Counted from the first letter of the stretch, positions 1-8,198 are shown. The stretch: 42,519 nt of DNA from an uncultured Alteromonadaceae bacterium (GCA_913056495.1 CAJXMO010000029.1:1-42519); one strand, 5' to 3'. The notes: a model not told the origin generated them from the sequence alone. A program made the numbers and translations.

Positions 1-147
1 AATTTAGAATTTAGAATTTAGAATTTAGAATTTAGAATTTAGAATTTAGAATTTAGAATTTAGAATTTAGAATTTAGCACCTAGCACCTAGCACCTAGCA
101 CCTAGCACCTAGAATCTAGAATCTAGAATCTAGAATCTATCACCTAC
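1..147. repeat. Tandem heptamer array in three homogeneous blocks
   Basis: Twenty-one consecutive 7-base units run from the window edge to the ribosome binding site of yajL. There are eleven AATTTAG units (1-77), five CACCTAG (78-112), three AATCTAG (113-133), then degenerate AATCTAT and CACCTAC (134-147). The variants are grouped in blocks rather than mixed, which suggests expansion by slippage or unequal crossing-over. The array may continue to the left of the window. Junctions between units create about 14 TAGAAT hexamers resembling a sigma-70 -10 element, and there are eight CTAG tetranucleotides. Function is unknown. Confidence 0.97.
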
Positions 148-157
148 CGGAGTGATT

Positions 158-712
158 ATGTCTAAGTCAGTTTTAATACCCGTAGCCCACGGCAGTGAAG
201 AAATCGAAATTGTATGTTTAGCTGATACTTTACGTCGGGCTAATCTGACTGTCACATTAGCGTCTGTTGAATCTGAGTTGCTCATTAATTGCAGTCGTCA
301 GGTCAATTTGAAAGCCGACTGCTTTTTGTCAGATGTGCTTGAGGATGAATTTGAACTGATTGTTGTACCCGGTGGTGTAGCGGGGAGTGAAACACTTTCA
401 GAAACTCCGCAACTCACTGAAAAACTTAAACATCAGTATGACTCAGGCAAATATCTAGCGGCTATGTGTGCAGCCCCAGCTATCGTATTTGCGCGCCACT
501 ACATTGCGGTTGAACGTTTGATGACAGCGCATCCGGCATTTTTTGACAAGCTACATAAACCGGCCTCACCGGATTTAAGAGTGGTTGTTGATAAAAATTG
601 CATTACCAGTCAGGCGCCTGGTACGGCAATAGAATTTGCATTGGTTTTGATTGAATTACTTGTATCCAGAGAAGCGGCTGATCAAGTTGCTGATCCCATG
701 CTTGTAAAATAA
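158..712 (+). CDS. yajL: DJ-1/PfpI family protein, YajL-like
   Basis: The protein has 184 residues and belongs to the DJ-1/ThiJ/PfpI family. E. coli YajL is implicated in oxidative-stress protection and repair of glyoxal-modified or glutathionylated targets in the cytoplasm. The nucleophile-elbow cysteine is visible as AAMCAAPA (Cys104), with the supporting glutamate in GSEEIE (Glu15) and a histidine in TAHPAF (His125). The family signature TSQAPGTAIEFAL is near the C-terminus. A GTG start at 152 is possible, but ATG at 158 sits 5 bases after CCGGAG and matches the E. coli N-terminus. The Shine-Dalgarno adjoins the last degenerate heptamer of the upstream array. The gene stands alone, with a 445-base gap before pheS. 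Family assignment is firm; the in vivo substrate is not known from sequence. Confidence 0.93.
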   Translation: MSKSVLIPVAHGSEEIEIVCLADTLRRANLTVTLASVESELLINCSRQVNLKADCFLSDVLEDEFELIVVPGGVAGSETLSETPQLTEKLKHQYDSGKYLAAMCAAPAIVFARHYIAVERLMTAHPAFFDKLHKPASPDLRVVVDKNCITSQAPGTAIEFALVLIELLVSREAADQVADPMLVK

Positions 713-789
713 TTTCTGACCTTTATTAACCTCAGCTGCAGATAATAAACATGACCCAATGAGTCTATTTTTCTGCCTCTCAGCGTTAT

Positions 790-823
790 TTTTGTTACTA
801 ATAGCCAGCTATTAGTAACAAAA
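790..823. repeat. Perfect 15-bp inverted repeat, CCAG loop
   Basis: TTTTGTTACTAATAG (790-804) pairs perfectly with 809-823 across a 4-base CCAG loop. No T-run follows on either strand, so it is not a classical intrinsic terminator, although it could end yajL transcription or protect its 3' end. A dimeric-regulator operator is the other option. Confidence 0.8.
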
Positions 824-1080
824 GTGCTTTGATAGTCGAAAAACTATCCATATTGGAACGTAAAGTAAAAAAATTGTGTCTATGTTCAGAAAATAAAGTC
901 CAATTTTACTTCAGCTATTCCGATACGTAGTTGAGGTTAATTAAGCTGCTGTAAATATAAAAAAATCAGATAAAAATCATAAAAACTTACCAGCCTTTAT
1001 AACTATTTAGCTAAAAAATCAGTTAGAATAGCGCCTTTATTTTTTGTCGTTATCCAAGCCTATTTTATTGACTTGGGTAT

Positions 1081-1116
1081 AACTTATTTCTAAATGACGA
1101 CATTTCGAAATAAGTT
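1081..1116. repeat. Long hairpin just upstream of pheS
   Basis: AACTTATTTC (1081-1090) pairs with GAAATAAGTT (1107-1116). Inside it AAATG (1092-1096) pairs with CATTT (1101-1105) around an ACGA loop, giving a 15-bp stem with one mismatch. It ends 41 bases before the pheS start. There is no U-run after it, so attenuation in the E. coli pheM style is not supported; a leader-RNA structure or operator is possible. Confidence 0.7.
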
Positions 1117-1157
1117 ACTTTAACAAACCAAAAGCCAAATTTCGGGGATACTTTTTA

Positions 1158-2138
1158 ATGAATTTAGATGGCATAGTCGCAAGCGCAAAAGAAGCCATTG
1201 CTGCGGCAGAAGATTTAGCCGCTTTAGATGATATTCGAGTGCAATATTTGGGTAAAAAAGGTTTATTTACCGATCAAATGAAATCTCTGGGTAAATTACC
1301 GCCAGAAGAAAAGCCAAAAGCAGGTCAGGCTATTAATCAGGCCAAACAAGCTGTGATGGGCGACCTGAATGATAAGCGTGAAGCCTTGCAAAACGCTGAG
1401 CTGAATAAAAAATTAGCGGAAGAAAAAGTGGATGTTACTTTACCTGGCCGCAGTGCTGAAACCGGTGGACTGCATCCGGTTAACAGAACGATTGAAAGAA
1501 TCGAATCCTTTTTTGCCGAACTTGGCTTTCAAACCCGAACTGGCCCGGAAGTTGAAGATGACTGGCATAATTTTGATGCACTGAATATTCCGGAAAATCA
1601 TCCTGCTCGTGCGGATCACGATACTTTCTATTTTAATCCGAAACTTGTTTTACGAACTCAGACTTCAGGCGTTCAAATTCGAACGATGGAAGCTGAAAAA
1701 CCGCCTTTGAGAATTATTTCTCCGGGTCGTGTTTATCGCAATGATTATGATCAAACCCATACGCCTATGTTCCATCAGGTTGAAGGCTTGATGATTGATA
1801 AGAATGTAAGTTTTGCGGAGTTAAAAGGCATTCTTTATGACTTTTTACATAATTTCTTCGAGGAAGATCTAGAAATACGTTTCCGTCCTTCATTTTTCCC
1901 GTTTACAGAACCTTCAGCTGAAGTGGATGTAAAAGGTAAAAATGGTAAGTGGTTAGAAGTGTTAGGTTGCGGTATGGTGCATCCAAATGTACTTAAATCT
2001 GTGGGTATTGATCCGCAAGAGTACAGTGGTTTTGCATTTGGTATGGGTGTAGAGCGTTTAACCATGTTGCGTTATGGCGTGAATGACCTACGTTCGTTTT
2101 TTGAAAACGACTTACGTTTCTTAAAACAATTCAAGTAA
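1158..2138 (+). CDS. pheS: Phenylalanine-tRNA ligase alpha subunit
   Basis: The protein has 326 residues, against 327 in E. coli. It is the catalytic alpha chain of the alpha2-beta2 phenylalanyl-tRNA synthetase, which charges tRNA(Phe) in the cytoplasm. An N-terminal coiled-coil region of about 85 residues precedes the class II synthetase core. Motif 2 lies in the RVYRNDYDQTHTPMFHQVEG stretch and motif 3 in GFAFGMGVERLTMLRYG near the C-terminus. ATG 1158 follows GGGGAT by 8 bases. pheT starts 31 bases downstream, so the two subunits are co-transcribed. The infC-rpmI-rplT genes that precede pheS in E. coli are not here. Confidence 0.98.
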   Translation: MNLDGIVASAKEAIAAAEDLAALDDIRVQYLGKKGLFTDQMKSLGKLPPEEKPKAGQAINQAKQAVMGDLNDKREALQNAELNKKLAEEKVDVTLPGRSAETGGLHPVNRTIERIESFFAELGFQTRTGPEVEDDWHNFDALNIPENHPARADHDTFYFNPKLVLRTQTSGVQIRTMEAEKPPLRIISPGRVYRNDYDQTHTPMFHQVEGLMIDKNVSFAELKGILYDFLHNFFEEDLEIRFRPSFFPFTEPSAEVDVKGKNGKWLEVLGCGMVHPNVLKSVGIDPQEYSGFAFGMGVERLTMLRYGVNDLRSFFENDLRFLKQFK

Positions 2139-2169
2139 CCCTCAGCAGAAACAGATTTTTGGAGAAATT

Positions 2170-4551
2170 ATGAAGTTTAGTGAATCATGGTTACGCGAAT
2201 GGGTTAACCCAGCCATTAGCAGCGAAGCCTTAGTTGAACAAATTACGATGGCCGGACTGGAAGTTGATTCAGTCGAACCGGTCGCTGGCGAGTTTTCTGG
2301 CGTACTTGTCGGTAAAGTGGTTGAATGTGGACCGCATCCGGATGCTGAAAAATTACAAGTCACTAAAATTGATGTGGGTGCAGACGAGCTGTTAGATATT
2401 GTATGCGGCGCTAAAAATTGTCGTCAGGGGCTGACTGTCGCTGTCGCAACAATTGGTGCAATACTGTCAGGTAACTTTAAAATTAAAAAAGCTAAGCTGC
2501 GCGGTGTGCCTTCTTTTGGCATGTTATGTTCAGAAGCCGAACTGGGTATGGCTGACGAAGCTCCGGGTATTATGGAGTTGCCTGAAGATGCTGTTATTGG
2601 CACTGATATCCGGGATTATTTAAACCTGAATGATAAAATTATTGAAGTCGATTTAACGCCAAACCGTTCAGATTGTTTAGGCATTAAAGGCTTAGCTCGT
2701 GAAGTGGGTGTACTCAACAATCAGGATGTGAATGAGCCTGAAATTCAATCCGTATCAGCAAGCATTGATGATAAAATCAAGGTGAGTTTAAATGCGGGTG
2801 ATGCTTGTACTCGATACTTAGGCCGTGTGGTAAAAGGCGTAGATATGAGTGTTCAGTCTCCGCTTTGGCTTGTTGAAAAGTTAAGACGAAGTGGCATCAG
2901 AAGTGTAGACGCAATTGTTGATGTGACTAACTATGTCATGCTTGAACTCGGCCAACCAATGCATGCCTTTGATTTGACAAAAATTGAAGGTGGTATTCAG
3001 GTTCGCTTTGCAGCCGATAATGAAGCTCTGACATTACTTGATAGCAACGAAGTCAAATTAAAAGATAATACGCTGGTGATTGCTGATGATAACAAAGCGT
3101 TAGCTATGGCGGGTATTTTTGGCGGTCAGGATTCAGGGGTTTCTGAACAGACTCAGGATATCTTGTTGGAAAGCGCATTTTTTGCACCGGATGCCATTAT
3201 GGGTAAAGCCCGTCAGTATGGTCTGCATACTGATTCATCACACCGTTTTGAGCGTGGCGTTGATACTCAGATTCAGGCTCAGGCAATTGAGCGGGCGACT
3301 CAGCTTATTCTACAAATTTGTGGTGGTCAGGCAGGAGAGGTGATTACTGCCGAAACACCGTCTAAGTCTGCAGAAAAAGTTAGCTTGCGTGCTACAGCGC
3401 TTAAACGCCGTTTAGGCATTGAAATTGAGACGGTCAAAGTAACTGAAATTTTAACTCGCCTGGGTTTAGCGCCTCAGCTTGAAGGGGATAGCTGGCAGTG
3501 CGAGGTTCCTAGCTATCGGTTTGATATTTCAATTGAAGAAGATTTAATCGAAGAGGTTGCTCGCGTATTTGGTTATAACAATATTGAAAATATTGCGCCA
3601 ACTGCAAAATTATCTATGCGCAAGCATGATGAGTCTTTATTCAGTTTAACTAAAATCCGAACTGGGTTAGTGACATTAGGTTATCAGGAAGCGATTACCT
3701 ATTCGTTTGTTGATCCAAAAGCGCAAAAAGCTTTATACCCTAATCAAGACAGTTTGATTTTACCAAATCCAATTTCTGCTGATATGTCAGCCATGCGTTT
3801 GGGGTTATTACCGGGTTTATTATCAGCTGTTGCTTACAATCAAAACAGACAGCAGGCACGTGTCCGTTTATTTGAATCGGGTTTAAAATTTATCCCGGAT
3901 GAATCAGCTGAAAATGGGATTCGTCAAGTACCTGTTTTAGGTGGGGTTATCAGTGGTTTGCGCAGTGGAGAACACTGGGATCTTGAAACTCAGGCGGTTG
4001 ATTTTTATGATATCAAAGGCGATGTAGAGGCAGTATTACGCCTGACAGGTGAATTTGAACAATATGAATTTAAAGCAGAAACACATTCTGCCTTGCATCC
4101 TGGCCAATCGGCTGCTATTTATAAAAATGGTAAGCATGTTGGTTTTATTGGTGCGGTTCACCCTCAAGCTTTAAAACCGGTTGGCTTAAAACAAAAAGCC
4201 TTTGTATTTGAAATTGAATTATCTGCTTTATTAAAAGCAAATATTCCTACAGCTAAGCCTGTTTCTAAATTTCCTTCAATTCGTCGTGACTTAGCATTTG
4301 TTGTTAAACGCGATGCTGAAATTGGGGAAATCTTAGCAGAAATCAAAAAAGTTAGCGGAAATCAACTGGTTGAGCTAAACTTATTTGACGTATACCAAGG
4401 TTCTGGTATATCTTCAGAAGAGAAGAGTTTTGCAGTGTCTTTAGTTTTACAAGATGTTGAACGAACTCTGGAAGATAAAGAAATTTCAGTAATCACAGAT
4501 AAAGTGATTGAAACCTTAAACGCGCAATTTGGTGCCACACTGAGAGATTAG
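2170..4551 (+). CDS. pheT: Phenylalanine-tRNA ligase beta subunit
   Basis: The protein has 793 residues, matching the family length of about 795. It is the non-catalytic partner of PheS and carries tRNA binding and editing of mischarged Tyr-tRNA(Phe). The domains run in the normal order: an EMAP-like tRNA-binding domain (about 40-150), the B3/B4 editing domain (about 210-390), B5 (about 400-470), a catalytic-like module, and a C-terminal FDX-ACB anticodon-binding domain (about 700-793, beginning near KFPSIRRDLAFVV). ATG 2170 is preceded by TTGGAGAAATT, a good Shine-Dalgarno. ihfA begins 5 bases after the stop, continuing the operon. Confidence 0.98.
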   Translation: MKFSESWLREWVNPAISSEALVEQITMAGLEVDSVEPVAGEFSGVLVGKVVECGPHPDAEKLQVTKIDVGADELLDIVCGAKNCRQGLTVAVATIGAILSGNFKIKKAKLRGVPSFGMLCSEAELGMADEAPGIMELPEDAVIGTDIRDYLNLNDKIIEVDLTPNRSDCLGIKGLAREVGVLNNQDVNEPEIQSVSASIDDKIKVSLNAGDACTRYLGRVVKGVDMSVQSPLWLVEKLRRSGIRSVDAIVDVTNYVMLELGQPMHAFDLTKIEGGIQVRFAADNEALTLLDSNEVKLKDNTLVIADDNKALAMAGIFGGQDSGVSEQTQDILLESAFFAPDAIMGKARQYGLHTDSSHRFERGVDTQIQAQAIERATQLILQICGGQAGEVITAETPSKSAEKVSLRATALKRRLGIEIETVKVTEILTRLGLAPQLEGDSWQCEVPSYRFDISIEEDLIEEVARVFGYNNIENIAPTAKLSMRKHDESLFSLTKIRTGLVTLGYQEAITYSFVDPKAQKALYPNQDSLILPNPISADMSAMRLGLLPGLLSAVAYNQNRQQARVRLFESGLKFIPDESAENGIRQVPVLGGVISGLRSGEHWDLETQAVDFYDIKGDVEAVLRLTGEFEQYEFKAETHSALHPGQSAAIYKNGKHVGFIGAVHPQALKPVGLKQKAFVFEIELSALLKANIPTAKPVSKFPSIRRDLAFVVKRDAEIGEILAEIKKVSGNQLVELNLFDVYQGSGISSEEKSFAVSLVLQDVERTLEDKEISVITDKVIETLNAQFGATLRD

Positions 4552-4556
4552 TAGAT

Positions 4557-4859
4557 ATGGCGTTGACAAAAGCCGAGATAGCTGAACATTTATTCGAGAA
4601 GTTAGGCATTAATAAAAAAGATGCTAAAGAGTTGGTCGAACTATTCTTTGAAGAGATTCGCGCTTCACTCGAGCGTGGTGAGCAAGTCAAGTTGTCGGGT
4701 TTTGGCAACTTTGATCTTCGCGACAAAGCAGAGCGACCGGGAAGAAACCCCAAAACCGGGGAAGATATTCCGATTACTGCACGTCGTGTGGTGACTTTTA
4801 AACCGGGTCAAAAGTTGAAAAACCGGGTTGAAAAGTCATTAGCAGACAAAGCTGAATAG
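4557..4859 (+). CDS. ihfA: Integration host factor subunit alpha
   Basis: The 100-residue DNA-bending protein of the HU/IHF family forms a heterodimer with IhfB, encoded here at 34474-34761. The beta-arm signature GRNPKTGEDIPI with the intercalating proline and the ending VTFKPGQKLKNRV are typical. The alpha assignment comes from position directly after pheT, as in E. coli, and from the MALTKAEIAEHLFEKLGI N-terminus. The start lies 5 bases after the pheT stop, so translation is probably coupled. A bidirectional terminator follows. Confidence 0.97.
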   Translation: MALTKAEIAEHLFEKLGINKKDAKELVELFFEEIRASLERGEQVKLSGFGNFDLRDKAERPGRNPKTGEDIPITARRVVTFKPGQKLKNRVEKSLADKAE

Positions 4860-4873
4860 TAAACGCCAGATAC

Positions 4874-4902
4874 AAAAAAACCAGTCACAGACTGGTTTTT
4901 TT
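4874..4902. terminator. Bidirectional intrinsic terminator, ihfA / asnS
   Basis: CCAGTC (4881-4886) pairs with GACTGG (4890-4895) around an ACA loop. A seven-A run precedes the stem and a seven-T run follows it, so it works on both strands. It lies between the convergent ihfA and asnS genes. Confidence 0.92.
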
Positions 4903-4916
4903 ATGCAAGTTTAAAT

Positions 4917-4944
4917 AAGAAAAGCAAAATTAATTGCTTTTCTT
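4917..4944. terminator. Second AT-rich hairpin between ihfA and asnS
   Basis: AAGAAAAGCAA (4917-4927) pairs with TTGCTTTTCTT (4934-4944) across a 6-base loop. It lies 12 bases from the asnS stop and probably supports termination or 3'-end protection of the asnS transcript. Confidence 0.55.
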
Positions 4945-4956
4945 TATTTGCGATAC

Positions 4957-6351
4957 TTAGAAAGGCGCACTGTTTGGTGTACGTGGGAATGGAATAACGT
5001 CTCTGACGTTGGCAATACCCGTTACATAAGCGACTAAACGCTCAAAACCTAAACCAAATCCACCGTGTGGTACTGAGCCATAACGACGTAAATCACGATA
5101 CCAATAATAATCTTGCGGGTTCAGACCCACTTCTTCCATACGAGCATCTAATACATCAAGTCTGTCTTCACGCTGGCTACCGCCAATGATTTCACCTATG
5201 CCGGGCGCTAATACATCCATGGCCGCAACGGTTTTACCATCATCATTTAAACGCATATAGAAAGATTTAATCTCTTTCGGATAGTTTTGTAAAATGATCG
5301 GCGCACCCACATGCTCTTCCGCTAAATAACGCTCGTGTTCTGACGATAGGTCCACACCCCATTCAACCGGGAATTCAAACTGTTTGCCAGATTTTTGTAA
5401 AATATCAATGGCATCTGTGTAATCCATGCGCACAAAATCAGTGTCAACTAACTTTTGTAAGCGCTCAATCACACCTTTTTGAACACGTAAATCGAAGAAC
5501 TCGAGATCGTCCATACGCTCTTTTAATACGGCTTTAAAGACATACTTGAGCATATCTTCTGCACACTGAGCAACTGTCGATAAGTCGGCAAATGCAATTT
5601 CTGGCTCAACCATCCAGAATTCAGCAAGATGGCGGCTGGTATTTGAATTTTCAGCCCTGAATGTTGGACCGAATGTATATACTTTAGATAAAGCACAACA
5701 GTAGGTTTCAACATTTAACTGACCGGATACAGTTAAAAAGGCTTCTTTGCCAAAAAAGTCCTGGCTGTAATCTACTTCGCCATTATCTTTTAGCGGTGGA
5801 TTGACAGTATCAAGTGTTGATACTCTGAACATTTCACCGGCACCTTCACAGTCACTCGCTGTAATAACGGGTGTTGCAATCCACTGATAGCCATTTTCAT
5901 AAAAGAAGTTATGAATAGCATGAGATAAACAGTTACGGATCCGGGTAGCTGCACCTATTAAATTAGTACGCGGGCGTAAATGTGCATGTTCACGTAAATA
6001 TTCAACACTGTGGCGTTTTGGCGCCATAGGATACGTATCAGGGTCTTCAACCAGACCAATCACTTCAACTTGCTCTGCCTGTACTTCAAAAGATTGACCT
6101 TTACCTTTAGATTCAACTAAAGTACCAGTGATCGCAAGTGAACAAGCCGTAGTCAGTTTTTTTACTTCGTTATAATTTTCTAATTGTCCGTCTACTACGA
6201 TTTGAATTGGATCAAAACATGAACCATCATGTAAGTTAATGAATGCAAAATTCGGGTTGGCGCGAACGGTACGAACCCAACCTTTTAAGGTGACTTTGCT
6301 GTTTAATGGAAGTTTGCCTGCTAATACATCACAGATCGCGCTATGACTCAT
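4957..6351 (-). CDS. asnS: Asparagine-tRNA ligase
   Basis: The protein has 464 residues (E. coli 466). It is a cytoplasmic class IIb synthetase that charges tRNA(Asn). The N-terminal OB-fold anticodon-binding domain (about 1-110, with KVTLKGWVRTVRA) is followed by the catalytic core, with motif 2 in FRAENSNTSRHLAEFWMVEPE and motif 3 in GGFGLGFERLVAYVTG near the C-terminus. The C-terminus PFPRTPNSAPF is shared by bacterial AsnRS and helps separate it from AspRS. It is transcribed alone, convergent to ihfA and divergent from the membrane protein at 6439. Confidence 0.98.
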   Translation of the reverse strand: MSHSAICDVLAGKLPLNSKVTLKGWVRTVRANPNFAFINLHDGSCFDPIQIVVDGQLENYNEVKKLTTACSLAITGTLVESKGKGQSFEVQAEQVEVIGLVEDPDTYPMAPKRHSVEYLREHAHLRPRTNLIGAATRIRNCLSHAIHNFFYENGYQWIATPVITASDCEGAGEMFRVSTLDTVNPPLKDNGEVDYSQDFFGKEAFLTVSGQLNVETYCCALSKVYTFGPTFRAENSNTSRHLAEFWMVEPEIAFADLSTVAQCAEDMLKYVFKAVLKERMDDLEFFDLRVQKGVIERLQKLVDTDFVRMDYTDAIDILQKSGKQFEFPVEWGVDLSSEHERYLAEEHVGAPIILQNYPKEIKSFYMRLNDDGKTVAAMDVLAPGIGEIIGGSQREDRLDVLDARMEEVGLNPQDYYWYRDLRRYGSVPHGGFGLGFERLVAYVTGIANVRDVIPFPRTPNSAPF

Positions 6352-6438
6352 TTAATATTGCTCCGCCAGTCAATTTATCATCTTTAAAATAGAAAGGCGT
6401 TTATGTTACCGATTGATTTAAGATAAACAAGCATAATC

Positions 6439-6819
6439 ATGGGAAATTTCACTGAAAATGATCGTCGTAAGCGATCTGACTGGGTAAATCGCTTGTTGAC
6501 GATAGCTTCGGTGATCGCCTGGCTGAGTTTAATCCTGGCTTTAATCTGGTTTCATTATGCCAGGCCTGATTTAATTCCCGGTTACGCGACCTACAAAGGT
6601 ATAGAAGATAAATTCAGAGACGAGTGGCTTGAAAACTGGACAAATGCACTAACCCTTCAACTTTTAATTTGCAGTGTATTTAGTCTGACTGCAATTATTA
6701 GTAATTTAAATCGGCTGCGCAGAAAAGAAGATCATTTTCATGCGAGTTTAGTCATGCTTGCCTTAATTTCGTTTGCGGCCGTCTTATATTTACTTTTGGT
6801 TGTTTATCCGCAATTTTGA
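6439..6819 (+). CDS. Small three-helix inner-membrane protein, unknown function
   Basis: I do not recognise this 126-residue protein. A basic N-terminus (ENDRRKRSDW) precedes three hydrophobic segments at about 19-42, 70-90 and 103-123. The loop between helices 1 and 2 is acidic and aromatic, and a basic loop (NRLRRKEDHFH) separates helices 2 and 3, which suggests that loop is cytoplasmic. No enzymatic motif is visible. The gene is divergent from asnS (87-base gap) and its 3' end overlaps that of bioA tail-to-tail by 16 bases. Its codon use resembles the neighbours and the frame is intact, so it is probably real; a role in biotin metabolism is not implied. Confidence 0.8.
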   Translation: MGNFTENDRRKRSDWVNRLLTIASVIAWLSLILALIWFHYARPDLIPGYATYKGIEDKFRDEWLENWTNALTLQLLICSVFSLTAIISNLNRLRRKEDHFHASLVMLALISFAAVLYLLLVVYPQF

Positions 6820-8096
6820 GCGTGGTTTTGAATTAACCAGACATCAATTGCATTTGCGAGCGTTTTAATGTCTTCTTGCTGGCTGATATAAGGGGGCATT
6901 AAATAAATCAATTTGCCAAAAGGTCGTATCCAAACGCCCTGACTGACAAAAAATGCCTGAATCTCTGCCATTGGCACAGCTTCATTAAGTTCAACGACTC
7001 CGATAGCACCCAGGACCCGAGTATTATTAACGCAGGTATGTTTTTCAAGCGGTGATAAATATGTGTTAAGCCAGTTTTCAATTTGCTTAACCTGACTTTG
7101 CCAGTCATTTTCAAATAGAAGCTCAATAGCTGCGTTGGCAACGGCACAGGCCAGGGGATTGCCCATAAAAGTTGGACCATGCATAAATACACCAGCCTGA
7201 CCATTGCAAATACCATTGGCAATCTTGTCTGTGGTTAACGTTGCGGCCAGGGTCATATAACCGCCGGTCAACGCTTTGCCAAGGCAAATAATATCCGGGC
7301 TAATACCAGCCCATTCACAAGCAAATAATTTACCTGTGCGACCAAAACCTGTTGCTATTTCATCTGCAATTAACAATACATTATATTTATCGGCTAAATC
7401 CCGCACGGCCTTTAAATATAGTGGATGATAAAACTTCATCCCGCCAGCACCCTGAACGATAGGTTCAAGAATGATCGCGGCAATCTCATGGCTATGTTGT
7501 TTAAGCACAGATTCGATTTCTATAATTGCGTCGCTATCATAGTCCTGATAAAAACTCACTGTCGGAGATTCAACAAAATAATGTTGCTGGATAACATTGT
7601 TAAACAAAGTATGCATACCATTAACCGGGTCACAGACAGACATAGCTGCAAAGGTATCACCATGGTAACCATTTCGCAGGCTGATTAATTTTGACTTTTC
7701 GGGATGGTTTTGACTTTGCCAGTACTGAATTGCCATTTTTATTGCAACCTCAACACTGACTGAACCTGAATCGGCCAGAAAAACTTTGTCTAATCCGGCG
7801 GGGGTTAACTCAACCAGCTTTTTACATAAATCAATTGCTGGCTGGTGTGTGATACCGCCAAACATGACATGCGCCATTTTTTGTGTTTGCTGTTCAATCG
7901 CCTTATTTAGTTTTGGGTGACTATATCCATGTACGGCTGCCCACCAGGAAGACATACCGTCAATCAGAGTTTCGCCGGAATCAAGATACAGCTTATTTTC
8001 AGTTGCATGTGTCACTGCATAAGTTGGCAAGGGTTGGGTTAAGGATGTATAGGGATGCCAGATATGATTTTTATCAAATTGATAGTCGATACTCAT
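6804..8096 (-). CDS. bioA: Adenosylmethionine-8-amino-7-oxononanoate aminotransferase
   Basis: The protein has 430 residues and is a class III PLP-dependent aminotransferase. It converts KAPA to DAPA with S-adenosylmethionine as amino donor in biotin synthesis. The N-terminal IWHPYTS motif, LIADEIATGFGRTG and the PLP-lysine region CLGKALTGGYM are characteristic. The gene is divergent from bioBFCD and shares with it a 102-base control region containing a BirA-like operator. No clear Shine-Dalgarno precedes ATG 8096, and AT-rich sequence runs to the start, so the leader may be very short. Confidence 0.97.
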   Translation of the reverse strand: MSIDYQFDKNHIWHPYTSLTQPLPTYAVTHATENKLYLDSGETLIDGMSSWWAAVHGYSHPKLNKAIEQQTQKMAHVMFGGITHQPAIDLCKKLVELTPAGLDKVFLADSGSVSVEVAIKMAIQYWQSQNHPEKSKLISLRNGYHGDTFAAMSVCDPVNGMHTLFNNVIQQHYFVESPTVSFYQDYDSDAIIEIESVLKQHSHEIAAIILEPIVQGAGGMKFYHPLYLKAVRDLADKYNVLLIADEIATGFGRTGKLFACEWAGISPDIICLGKALTGGYMTLAATLTTDKIANGICNGQAGVFMHGPTFMGNPLACAVANAAIELLFENDWQSQVKQIENWLNTYLSPLEKHTCVNNTRVLGAIGVVELNEAVPMAEIQAFFVSQGVWIRPFGKLIYLMPPYISQQEDIKTLANAIDVWLIQNHAQNCG

Positions 8097-8114
8097 AGAT
8101 TAAAATATAACCAG

Positions 8115-8147
8115 TTGTAAACTTTGTGTGGTGTATTTAGTTGACAG
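8115..8147. promoter_or_regulatory. BirA-type biotin operator
   Basis: TTGTAAAC (8115-8122) is followed after 17 bases by GTTGACAG (8140-8147). The known BirA operator is TTGTAAAC, 16-17 bases, GTTTACAA; the left half matches fully and the right half 6 of 8. Its place between divergent bioA and bioB is the same as in E. coli, so one repressor site can silence both directions. Confidence 0.8.
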
Positions 8148-8168
8148 TTTAACGGACAGGATTAAACT
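8141..8168 (+). promoter_or_regulatory. Candidate sigma-70 promoter of bioBFCD
   Basis: A perfect -35 TTGACA (8141-8146) is followed after 16 bases by TAAACT (8163-8168), 4 of 6 against TATAAT. The -35 lies inside the right half of the BirA operator, so a bound repressor would block polymerase. Confidence 0.6.
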
Positions 8169-8198
8169 GTCTATCAAAAATTACCACGGATATTAAAA

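Larger units (their letters stand above)
713..1157. other. Non-coding gap between yajL and pheS
   Basis: This 445-base AT-rich gap has no convincing open reading frame. It holds two strong inverted repeats, listed separately (790-823 and 1081-1116). TAGAATAGCGCC at 1024-1035 looks like a -10 element with a GC-rich discriminator, the type seen at translation-machinery promoters, but no good -35 was found. I looked for a PheM-like leader peptide. A phenylalanine-containing frame ends at TAA 1091 but lacks a start codon. Confidence 0.6.

Noticed and set aside
1050..1058. DnaA box TTATCCAAG upstream of pheS
   Set aside because: It matches only the first seven bases of TTATCCACA, and no second box is nearby.
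1019..1093. Phenylalanine-containing frame (TTA TTT TTT ... TAA 1091) as a PheM leader peptide
   Set aside because: No ATG, GTG or TTG start with a ribosome binding site precedes it in frame, and no terminator follows.
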